5,937 nucleotides of DNA from Acidobacteriaceae bacterium (lineage in GTDB: Bacteria > Acidobacteriota > Terriglobia > Terriglobales > Acidobacteriaceae), in contig WQYS01000164.1 of NCBI GenBank assembly GCA_009781125.1, positions 1 to 5,937 on the forward strand, read 5' to 3'. The translations under genes were made by a program, and so were the position numbers. Of this stretch, positions 1 through 5,584 are shown piece by piece. How positions within the stretch are numbered: the stretch's first letter is position 1; each line of letters opens with the position of its first letter. The notes beneath the pieces are model-generated. The model saw only the letters and a list, made by a program, of their open reading frames with translations. It had not been told where the DNA came from and made no database searches.

Positions 1-1
1 A

Positions 2-367
2 ACCATTGAGGAATTGATCGAATTCTCAAAAACGACACTCGCCAACATTTCAGAGGCTTGGAATCAGGCTGACGTGGACGGGAAGCAAAGAGTTCAAAAT
101 ATCCTGTTTCCAGAGGGTTTAAAATACCATCCAGAAAAAGGAATTTTGAACGCAAACAACGATTGTCTTTTCAACCAGTTAGAGGGCGTGCTAGGTGGAA
201 AACTGAATCTGGTGCGCCCGGAGCGATTCGAACGCCCGACCTACTGGTTCGTAGCCAGTTGCTCTATCCAGCTGAGCTACGGGCGCACTTCTTTGTTGTA
301 CTACTGCCTCATCTCGAACGCCCGATTGCTGGTTCGTAGGTCGCCACGGCGACCTCTATCCAGCTGA
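2..367 (+). CDS. C-terminal end of a serine-recombinase-type protein, 5'-truncated by the window, reading through tRNA-Arg
   Basis: The frame is already open at the left edge and runs to a TGA at 365-367. The first ~60 residues resemble the extreme C-terminus of large serine recombinases (resolvase, Recombinase and zinc-ribbon families): a helix with W-N-Q-A-D followed by KQRVQNILFPEGLKY and a short end with LFNQLEG. These enzymes cut and rejoin DNA to integrate or excise mobile elements; the catalytic Ser domain would lie left of the window. From about position 205 the frame is simply the antisense of tRNA-Arg (the familiar RPERFERPTYWFVASC string) and then of the broken tRNA copy, so the real evolved protein probably ends near 205 and the rest is acquired read-through. 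Base composition here is AT-richer than the rest of the window, which fits foreign origin. Family assignment rests on a short segment, so confidence is moderate. Confidence 0.6.
   Translation, partial: TIEELIEFSKTTLANISEAWNQADVDGKQRVQNILFPEGLKYHPEKGILNANNDCLFNQLEGVLGGKLNLVRPERFERPTYWFVASCSIQLSYGRTSLLYYCLISNARLLVRRSPRRPLSS
210..286 (-). tRNA. tRNA-Arg(ACG), complete, CCA encoded
   Basis: Read on the minus strand from 286, the 77-nt sequence folds into a full cloverleaf. The acceptor stem is GCGCCCG paired with CGGGCGC, followed by discriminator A and an encoded CCA at 212-210. The D-arm is GCTC/GAGC, the anticodon stem ACTGG/CCAGT encloses loop CTACGAA (anticodon ACG), the variable loop is AGGTC, and the T-arm GGGCG/CGCTC encloses TTCGAAT. 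It delivers arginine at CGU-type codons, with A34 normally deaminated to inosine. No separate promoter is visible directly upstream, where the broken copy lies; transcription probably comes from the promoter at 404-432. Its 3' end abuts the recombinase frame, the usual arrangement when an element has integrated at a tRNA. Confidence 0.97.
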
Positions 368-378
368 GCTACGGGCGC
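314..378 (-). pseudogene. Broken second copy of tRNA-Arg(ACG)
   Basis: Three blocks match the intact tRNA: 354-382 equals 262-290 (29 nt: 5' leader edge, acceptor 5' strand, D-arm), 329-339 equals 244-254 (11 nt: anticodon loop and 3' stem strand), and 314-325 equals 228-239 (12 nt: T-arm 5' strand and loop). Between the first two blocks, a 7-nt stretch that includes the 5' strand of the anticodon stem is replaced by 14 nt that complete a palindrome (338-355). Identity stops at the T-loop, so there is no T-arm 3' strand, no acceptor 3' strand and no CCA. An anticodon stem cannot form beyond its outer pairs. It cannot be a working tRNA. A tandem duplication followed by decay, or the scar of an integration or excision at the T-loop, would both produce this. 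Confidence 0.85.
338..355. repeat. 8-bp perfect inverted repeat with 2-nt centre inside the broken tRNA copy
   Basis: AGGTCGCC (338-345), AC, GGCGACCT (348-355). The arms are perfectly complementary and the centre is two bases. It sits where the 5' strand of the anticodon stem should be, so it is an insertion or replacement relative to the intact tRNA. Such a tight palindrome could extrude as a hairpin, mark a recombinase crossover or binding site, or come from replication template switching. The sequence alone does not choose between these. Confidence 0.8.
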
Positions 379-403
379 ACTTTGCGTTGAAGCAACAAGT
401 CTT

Positions 404-432
404 AAGATACTAGACTGCCGACCGATGAGCAA
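404..432 (-). promoter_or_regulatory. Probable sigma70-type promoter for the tRNA-Arg region
   Basis: On the minus strand, a -35-like TTGCTC (432-427) is followed by exactly 17 nt and then a -10-like TATCTT (409-404). Each hexamer matches the consensus at four of six positions. Transcription would begin near 397, about 20 nt before the 5' end of the broken tRNA copy (378), and run on through the intact tRNA (286-210). This placement supports the broken copy being at the original locus next to its promoter. It is a motif match only. Confidence 0.5.
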
Positions 433-473
433 CCCCGCACGTGCCGTCCGCGTGGACCGAGAACGCGCACCAG

Positions 474-493
474 CGGTATCGGCTGCGATACCG
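474..493. repeat. 7-bp inverted repeat upstream of ppk
   Basis: CGGTATC (474-480), a 6-nt centre GGCTGC, and GATACCG (487-493) form a perfect 20-bp dyad about 75 nt before the ppk start. It has the size of a dimeric repressor or activator operator, or could be a hairpin in the ppk leader. There is no T-run after it, so it does not look like an intrinsic terminator. No clear -10/-35 for ppk could be placed around it. Confidence 0.4.
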
Positions 494-568
494 TCCCAAT
501 TCGCGCGCAGCATAACGACTGAAATACATCATCTTATGACAAAAGTGAGGTAATCTTTTAAGCCGGAC

Positions 569-2752
569 ATGCCTTTGACGACGAAGAAAACATCCACAGC
601 CGCCATGCGTACCCGTCGCCGCACTGCCGGACGGGTTCCTGAGCCGTTCGAGGCCTTGTACTTCAGCCGCGACGACTCCTGGATGAAGTTCAACGAGCGC
701 GTGCTGGAAGAGGCCGATGACGCCTCCAACCCTCTTCTGGAGCGGGTAAAGTTCCTCGCCATCACGGCCAGCAACCTCGACGAGTTCATCGAGATTCGCG
801 TGGCCGGCATCCTGCAACGCATCGAGGACGGATACCATACCCCCCAGCCTGTAGATGAGGGAGGCCTGACTCCGCAAGAGCGGCTGGAGCTGCTCAAGGG
901 ACATCTAGCGCGCTTCGTCGAGGCTCAGTACCTGTGCTGGAACCAGAGGTTGCAGCCCGCGCTGCTCGCGGAAAAAATCCGCGTGCTGTCCTGGCGCAAG
1001 CTGAGCGATGCGGCCCGCGAGCGGGCGCTGGAGTTCTACGCTGCCGAAGTCGACCCTCTGCTGACGCCCATCACCATCGACCCGTCGCAGCCGTTTCCGC
1101 ACGTGCTCAACAAGGCTCTGTGCCTGGCGCTGCTGCTGAAGCGAAAGCATCGGACCAACCACAACTCGAACGGCAGGCTGGCTCCCGCAGCGCTCGGTGT
1201 CGTGACCGTCCCGCGCGCTCTGCCCCGGCTGATCGCTCTGCCCAGCGACGACGGCTGGAGCGACTTCATCATGCTGCACGAACTGATCGAATCGCAGGCG
1301 GAAAAAATGTTTCGCGGCTACGAGGTGCTCACCTGCGCTCCCTTCCGCGTCACGCGCAACAGCAACCTGTACATGCAGGAGGAGGAGTCGCGCTCGGTGC
1401 TCGAAACCGTGCGCTCGGAGCTTTATGACCGCAGGCGCGGCGATGCCGTCCGGCTGGAGATCGAGGCCTCAGCGACCGAAGAGATCACCGAGCGGCTGCG
1501 CACCAACTTTGAACTGGAGCCGTGGCAGGTGTTTCGCGTCGATGGCCCGGTGAACCTGTCGCGGCTGATGAATCTCTACGGCGAGGCGAAGCGAACCGAA
1601 CTGAAGTTTCCCGCCTTCAGAGGCAGGCAGTTCCGGCTGAGTCCGAAGTCGGCGGACATCTTTGAAGAGCTGCGCAAGCGGGACGTGCTGCTGCATCATC
1701 CGTTTGACAGCTACAGCACGGTGGAAGGCCTGATCGAGGCCGGAGCGCGCGACCCCAGCGTGATCTCGATGAAGCAGACGCTCTATCGCACCAGCAAGGA
1801 CTCGCCCATCTTTCGCGCTTTGATCGAGGCGGGCGAGAGCAAGGACGTTACCGTGGTGGTCGAGCTGATGGCGCGCTTCGACGAGGACTCGAACATCCGC
1901 TGGGCGCGCGAACTGGAAGAGGCTGGCGTAGGCGTCTTTCACGGCATCTTCGGCTTCAAGACGCACTGCAAGCTGGCCCTGCTGACGCGCCGCGATTCCG
2001 ATGGCGTCACGCGCCAGTATGCGCATCTGGGCACGGGCAACTATAACCCTGTGACCGCGCGCCTGTACACGGACATCAGCCTGCTGACCTCGCGTCCCGA
2101 GGTGACCGCCGCCGTGCAGAAGGTCTTCCACTACCTGACGGCGGAGACGGAGGCAGAGACCTATAAGCCTCTCTTCGTGGCTCCGTTGACGCTGGAGCGC
2201 GAGATGGTCGCGCTGATCGACCGCGAAGCGGCCCACGCAAAGGCGGGCAAGCCCGCGCGAATCATCGCCAAGATGAACGGCCTGATGGACCAGAAGGTCA
2301 TTGAAGCACTCTATGCCGCGTCGCGTGCAGGCGCGGAGATCGACCTGATCGTCCGGGGCATCTGCTCGCTGCGCCCAGGAGTCAAGGGGCTGAGCGAGCG
2401 CATCCGCGTGCGCAGCATTGTGGGCAGATTCCTTGAGCACAGCCGCATCTTCTCGTTCGCCAACGGAGGGAACGAAGAGATCTTCTCGGGCAGCGCCGAC
2501 TGGATGACGCGCAATCTCGTCGAGCGATGCGAGACGGTGTTTCCGATAACGGCACCTGAACTAAAGCAGCGGCTGCGCGAGGAGATTCTCGCAGCGTATC
2601 TTGCCGACAATACCAAGGCGAGAGTCTTGCAGCCAAACGGAGAGTACCTGCGTCCGCCGCAGACGGGCGAACCCTTCAGCGCCCAGGAATACCTGATGCG
2701 CGTCGCCAACGGAAGCGACGAGAAGGTTCCGCCCACAGTCTGCTGTGCGTGA
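569..2752 (+). CDS. ppk: Polyphosphate kinase 1 (PPK1)
   Basis: This 727-residue protein reversibly transfers the terminal phosphate of ATP to a growing inorganic polyphosphate chain (EC 2.7.4.1), usually at the inner membrane or cytoplasm. The N domain opens with RDDSWMKFNERVLEEA (34-49), close to the family's RELSWL-FN-RVL signature, then ASNLDEF (67-73). The C1 domain has YRTSKDS with Arg407 and ARFDED with Arg436, matching the two Mg/ATP-site arginines, and FKTHCK with His466, the phosphorylated His (His435 in E. coli). LGTGNYNP and ARLYTDISLL follow. C2 has GRFLEHSR with His624 (E. coli His592) and SADWMTRN. It is ~40 residues longer than E. coli PPK, mostly as a basic N-terminal extension (residues 1-24). 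ATG 569 is the first start after an in-frame TAA at 551; its only purine-rich site (GTGAGG, ~545-550) is too far for a good SD, so ATG 605 is an alternative. No ppx lies beside it. Confidence 0.97.
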   Translation: MPLTTKKTSTAAMRTRRRTAGRVPEPFEALYFSRDDSWMKFNERVLEEADDASNPLLERVKFLAITASNLDEFIEIRVAGILQRIEDGYHTPQPVDEGGLTPQERLELLKGHLARFVEAQYLCWNQRLQPALLAEKIRVLSWRKLSDAARERALEFYAAEVDPLLTPITIDPSQPFPHVLNKALCLALLLKRKHRTNHNSNGRLAPAALGVVTVPRALPRLIALPSDDGWSDFIMLHELIESQAEKMFRGYEVLTCAPFRVTRNSNLYMQEEESRSVLETVRSELYDRRRGDAVRLEIEASATEEITERLRTNFELEPWQVFRVDGPVNLSRLMNLYGEAKRTELKFPAFRGRQFRLSPKSADIFEELRKRDVLLHHPFDSYSTVEGLIEAGARDPSVISMKQTLYRTSKDSPIFRALIEAGESKDVTVVVELMARFDEDSNIRWARELEEAGVGVFHGIFGFKTHCKLALLTRRDSDGVTRQYAHLGTGNYNPVTARLYTDISLLTSRPEVTAAVQKVFHYLTAETEAETYKPLFVAPLTLEREMVALIDREAAHAKAGKPARIIAKMNGLMDQKVIEALYAASRAGAEIDLIVRGICSLRPGVKGLSERIRVRSIVGRFLEHSRIFSFANGGNEEIFSGSADWMTRNLVERCETVFPITAPELKQRLREEILAAYLADNTKARVLQPNGEYLRPPQTGEPFSAQEYLMRVANGSDEKVPPTVCCA

Positions 2753-2768
2753 TACCTGACGATGTGTC

Positions 2769-3542
2769 TTAGTGGTGATTCGGGACGGGAGCAGCCATGG
2801 GCTTATTGAGCGCAATCTCCTGCCCCTGCTGCATTCTGCTCCAGGTATCGCTGCTGACGCGGCCAATGACCTCCAGCTTTACCGAAGCAACGCCTTCCTG
2901 CAGAATGCCGAGCCTCCTCGCCGCCGCGGACGAAAGATCGATGATGCGTCCCTTGGACAGAAAGCCCCGGTCATTGATCCGGACCGTCACGGACTTCATC
3001 GTATGCAGATCGGTCACCTTTACCAGGGTTCCGAAGGGAAGAGTGTTGTTACATGCGGTCAGAAGGTTTTCGTCGAAGATCTCGCCGGACGTCGTGGGGC
3101 GGCCTTGAAACGTTCCGCCATACCACGTGGCCATTCCGCGCAGCGTCTTCGTAATCCGCGGAGCCTTGCTCGCGCTACTCGCTGCTGATTGAGACAAAAC
3201 GGGTTCTGGCGCCATCGGCGGCTCCACGGCAGCAGGAGAAACCACTACCGCTGAAGACGGCTGCGCTATTGGAAACACTGCTCGCATCGAGCGCGCGACC
3301 ACGCCTGAGACCGCGCCCAGCGACAAGCCGGTTGCAATCAATGACCCGGAGACGGCAACTCCAAGAATCCAGCGCCAGGATGGGGTTGCCGACAAGACAC
3401 CCGCATCGCCCGCCGGTTCGGGGGCAAGCGCAGGGGTCGCGGAAGGCCAGAAAATATCATCCAGGTTGTATGCGGATTCGAGAGAGGCGCGCAAGGCGCC
3501 TCCAGAGAGAGCGGAGCTGTTTCCTGAGTAATTCGTAATCAA
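2769..3542 (-). CDS. RlpA-like double-psi beta-barrel protein with N-terminal signal anchor
   Basis: A 257-residue protein. Residues 1-57 are polar, 58-83 form one hydrophobic segment (WILGVAVSG...), 84-135 are a Pro/Ala/Ser-rich linker, and 136-227 match the RlpA/DPBB fold: ATWYGGTFQGRPTTSGEIFD, LPFGTLVKVT, VRINDRG, GRIIDLSSAAARRLGI. RlpA proteins are periplasmic or outer-membrane lytic transglycosylases that act on naked septal glycan. Glu154 and Asp157 match Glu120 and Asp123 of the Pseudomonas enzyme (from memory), but the His expected 11 residues after the Glu is Asn165. There is no lipobox, so it is anchored by a membrane helix rather than as a lipoprotein, and there is no SPOR domain. 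The start is TTG 3542, the only reasonable candidate after an in-frame stop at 3569-3567, with AGG about 7 nt upstream. The 3' end converges on ppk with a 16-bp gap and no terminator between. Confidence 0.88.
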   Translation of the reverse strand: MITNYSGNSSALSGGALRASLESAYNLDDIFWPSATPALAPEPAGDAGVLSATPSWRWILGVAVSGSLIATGLSLGAVSGVVARSMRAVFPIAQPSSAVVVSPAAVEPPMAPEPVLSQSAASSASKAPRITKTLRGMATWYGGTFQGRPTTSGEIFDENLLTACNNTLPFGTLVKVTDLHTMKSVTVRINDRGFLSKGRIIDLSSAAARRLGILQEGVASVKLEVIGRVSSDTWSRMQQGQEIALNKPMAAPVPNHH

Positions 3543-3776
3543 ACGGATACCTGCAAAACGAAGACCTTATGGAGCATAAATGAATCAGCGGACATGCACG
3601 ATTTTCTAAAACACATGCGTGTTTCGGTGACGGCAGGCTCTTTGCGGTCAACGGCCATTGCTGGCGCTGACTCTGCTGCTTAGCTCCCCTATCTTCTTCG
3701 TTTTCTTTCTTGTGGTTTGTGTATCTCTTCTGGCGTCTCAACGGCACTCGCCGCGGCCAGATGGTTGTTAGGTTGA

Positions 3777-3796
3777 TCGCCAAATCTTTCTGGCGA
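3777..3796. repeat. 6-bp stem-loop (TCGCCA / TGGCGA, 8-nt loop)
   Basis: TCGCCA (3777-3782) pairs perfectly with TGGCGA (3791-3796) across the loop AATCTTTC. It is followed immediately by the 10-bp palindrome AGTCCGGACT (3797-3806). The two adjoining dyads suggest either a folded leader RNA or protein-binding sites upstream of the MBOAT operon. No function is assigned. Confidence 0.5.
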
Positions 3797-3838
3797 AGTC
3801 CGGACTCGTCTATCTATATCCTTCTCTTGCGGCCACCA

Positions 3839-3860
3839 CCGGTCTCCTGACCGGCAGGAG
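3839..3860. repeat. Interleaved inverted repeats (A-B-A'-B' order)
   Basis: CCGGT (3839-3843), CTCCTG (3844-3849), ACCGG (3850-3854) and CAGGAG (3855-3860) adjoin with no bases between. The first pairs with the third and the second with the fourth. Each pairing puts one arm of the other in its loop, so in RNA the two hairpins would compete with each other. The 3' arm CAGGAG is Shine-Dalgarno-like, though no good start codon follows it closely. Confidence 0.45.
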
Positions 3861-3981
3861 TTGGATGCGCCGGAAGGATCGAACGAGTCGTAATCCTCTT
3901 ACTATTTTATCGCTTTTGCGCAGTTCTGGCCGGCCCGTTGGATATAAATTGTTGTTGATTTTTTTTCAAGGAGCCGACGGT

Positions 3982-4023
3982 GTGACTCTGGATTCTCAGC
4001 CTTTGCCTATGTGTTTTCAGTAA
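3982..4023 (+). CDS. Possible 13-codon leader peptide with a strong ribosome binding site
   Basis: AAGGAG at 3968-3973 lies 8 nt before a GTG (3982) that opens a 13-codon frame, MTLDSQPLPMCFQ, ending in TAA at 4021-4023. This is the best Shine-Dalgarno match in the window, far better than those of the neighbouring real genes. A TATAAA at 3943-3948 and a T8 run at 3959-3966 precede it. It could be a translated leader in the mRNA of the MBOAT operon 125 nt downstream, or chance. No run of a single amino acid suggests classic attenuation. It could not be checked for conservation. Confidence 0.25.
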   Translation: MTLDSQPLPMCFQ

Positions 4024-4147
4024 CTTATGTGTACATCTGCTCTCTCCCGCAAGGACACCGGTCAGAACACAAGTCATATACGTTACACTGAGGCATATCC
4101 GAGCTGTGCAAATCAGTGCGGTTCTAATGCAAACGTGAGAGCGCCGG

Positions 4148-5569
4148 GTGCTTTTCCCTACTGTTGAGTATGCAATTTTCTTTCTAGCCGTACTGGCGAT
4201 TGCCTGGAGCCTCTATCGCATCCAGTGGGCGCATAAAGGCTTTCTGCTGACCGCCAGCTATATCTTCTACGGCTTCTGGAACTGGGCTTACGTTCCGCTG
4301 CTCTTCGGCGTCTCGCTTGCGGGATGGTTCGCCGCCCATCGCATCCAACGCGCAGAGACGGCCTCGGGCAAAAAAAGGTGGCTGGCGGCAGGCATAGTTG
4401 TTTGTCTCGCCACGCTGTGTTATTTCAAGTACATAGCCTTTTTGCTGACGACGCTTCTGGCCGCATGGGGACACGTTGCCAGGCCGCCACGCATCTCCAT
4501 CGTCTCTCCTCTTTTGCCGCTGGGCATCTCGTTCTTTACCTTTCACGCCATCTCCCTGATGATGGATTGCTATCGCAACAAGGTGCGCGACCAGGTGCAT
4601 CTGGCGGACGCGCTGCTCTACGTGGCTTTCTTTCCGCAGCTTATTGCGGGTCCAATCCTGCGGGCATCGAAGTTCCTGCCGCAACTGGCCGTTCGCCGCA
4701 ATCCTGACCGCATTCGCGTGAACCGCGCCTTGCTGCTGATCGCCAGCGGCCTGTTTAAGAAGGTCATCCTCTCGAACATGCTGGCCACGCGGCTGGTGGA
4801 GCCGGTCTTTGCGGTTCCGCAAAGCTACGGCGGATGGGACACGCTGCTCGCCGTCTACGGCTATGCCGCGCAGATCTACTGCGACTTCTCCGGATATACC
4901 GACATCGCCACCGGCTGCGCTCTGCTGCTTGGCTACCGTTTTCCGCGCAACTTCGATGCGCCCTACACGTCGCTCGATCCGCAGGAGTTCTGGCGGCGCT
5001 GGCACATCTCGCTCTCGACGTGGCTGCGCGACTATCTCTACATTCCGCTGGGCGGCTCGCGCAAGGGCAGCGCCCGCACCTATGTCAACCTGATGCTGAC
5101 CATGCTGCTGGGCGGCCTATGGCATGGAGCGGCATGGACCTTCGTGGCCTGGGGAGCGCTGCACGGATTCTATCTGGTGACGCATCGGCTCTGGTCGCGG
5201 ATTGCCTGGGAGCCGCTGGCGCGCTTTCGCCGCACGAAGCTCTGGCGATGGGCCTCCTGTATTCTGCTCTTCCACGCTGTCTGCGCGGGATGGATCTTCT
5301 TTCGCGCCTCGTCGTTTGAACTGGCCTTTGCCATCTTTCGCCGCTTCGCCGCTGGAGGAGCGGCAACGCTGGCCTCAGGGCCTGTCGTCCTCGTGCTGGT
5401 TTTAGGACTGGCCAGCCAGTTTGCTCCCACGCGGTGGCGCAATGCCTTTGAGGTCGAACTGGGCCGCTGGCCCGCTTTCGCGCGCGGCGCGGCCTTTGCC
5501 GTGGCTGTCGCCGCCATTGAAATCCTGGGGCCTTCCGGTGTGGCTCCCTTTATCTACTTCCAGTTTTAG
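4148..5569 (+). CDS. MBOAT-family membrane O-acyltransferase (AlgI/DltB-like)
   Basis: A 473-residue polytopic membrane protein with roughly ten or more hydrophobic segments. The core motif region is complete: QIYCDFSGYTDIATG (242-256), FPRNFDAPY (265-273), FWRRWHISLSTWLRDYLYIPLGG (281-303), and GGLWHGAAWTFVAWGALHG (322-340). His326 and His339 are the family's conserved histidine pair, His326 being the expected catalytic one; His286 lies in the RRWH motif. Length and the IYFQF C-terminus are normal for AlgI-type proteins, which pass acyl groups, usually acetyl, across the inner membrane for transfer to an extracytoplasmic polysaccharide or lipid. The substrate is not identifiable here; no alginate genes are present. 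The GTG start is supported by the family-typical LFPTVEY N-terminus, although the upstream purine site (GAGAG, about 4137) is weak. It is the first gene of an operon with the next, 15 bp downstream. Confidence 0.95.
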   Translation: MLFPTVEYAIFFLAVLAIAWSLYRIQWAHKGFLLTASYIFYGFWNWAYVPLLFGVSLAGWFAAHRIQRAETASGKKRWLAAGIVVCLATLCYFKYIAFLLTTLLAAWGHVARPPRISIVSPLLPLGISFFTFHAISLMMDCYRNKVRDQVHLADALLYVAFFPQLIAGPILRASKFLPQLAVRRNPDRIRVNRALLLIASGLFKKVILSNMLATRLVEPVFAVPQSYGGWDTLLAVYGYAAQIYCDFSGYTDIATGCALLLGYRFPRNFDAPYTSLDPQEFWRRWHISLSTWLRDYLYIPLGGSRKGSARTYVNLMLTMLLGGLWHGAAWTFVAWGALHGFYLVTHRLWSRIAWEPLARFRRTKLWRWASCILLFHAVCAGWIFFRASSFELAFAIFRRFAAGGAATLASGPVVLVLVLGLASQFAPTRWRNAFEVELGRWPAFARGAAFAVAVAAIEILGPSGVAPFIYFQF

Positions 5570-5584
5570 CAGTGAGTTAGCGCC

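Larger units (their letters stand above)
3543..4147. other. 605-bp intergenic region, no convincing gene; several inverted repeats and T-rich tracts
   Basis: This gap separates the divergent rlpA-like gene and the MBOAT operon, so promoters for both must lie in it. Composition is lower in GC than the flanking genes, with pyrimidine-rich stretches (about 3680-3735) and a run of eight T (3959-3966). A frame on the minus strand (3783-3457) overlaps the start of the rlpA-like gene and has no recognisable protein character. Small dyads occur at 3609-3624, 3777-3796, 3797-3806 and 3839-3860. I see no tRNA, known riboswitch consensus, CRISPR repeat or insertion sequence. A TATAAA at 3943-3948 resembles a -10 box but lacks a good -35. 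Confidence 0.7.

Noticed and set aside
314..378. Broken tRNA-Arg copy as a second working tRNA gene
   Set aside because: No acceptor 3' strand, no CCA, no T-arm 3' strand, and the anticodon stem cannot pair.
301..513. Minus-strand 70-codon frame across the broken tRNA
   Set aside because: It translates tRNA and promoter sequence (the APVAQLDR string typical of tRNA read as protein); no protein character.
1469..2440. Long (323-codon) minus-strand frame inside ppk
   Set aside because: It is the antisense of the well-supported PPK1 coding sequence in GC-rich DNA; composition is His/Gln/Arg-rich with no domain.
2734..2747. CACAG-TCTG-CTGTG hairpin at the end of ppk as a terminator
   Set aside because: Only 5 bp, inside the coding sequence, with no T-run on either strand.
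3609..3624. AAACAC-ATGC-GTGTTT dyad as a terminator
   Set aside because: The stem is short and AT-rich, and no gene ends nearby in an orientation that would use it.
3457..3783. Minus-strand 108-codon frame in the intergenic region
   Set aside because: It overlaps the start of the rlpA-like gene in another frame, is rich in Arg/Gln/Lys low-information sequence, and resembles no family I know.
3928..3935. GGCCGGCC palindrome
   Set aside because: A simple 8-bp palindrome expected occasionally in GC-rich DNA; nothing around it gives it meaning.
4184..5005. Minus-strand 273-codon frame inside the MBOAT gene
   Set aside because: Antisense shadow of a confident membrane-protein gene; it lacks any recognisable motif.
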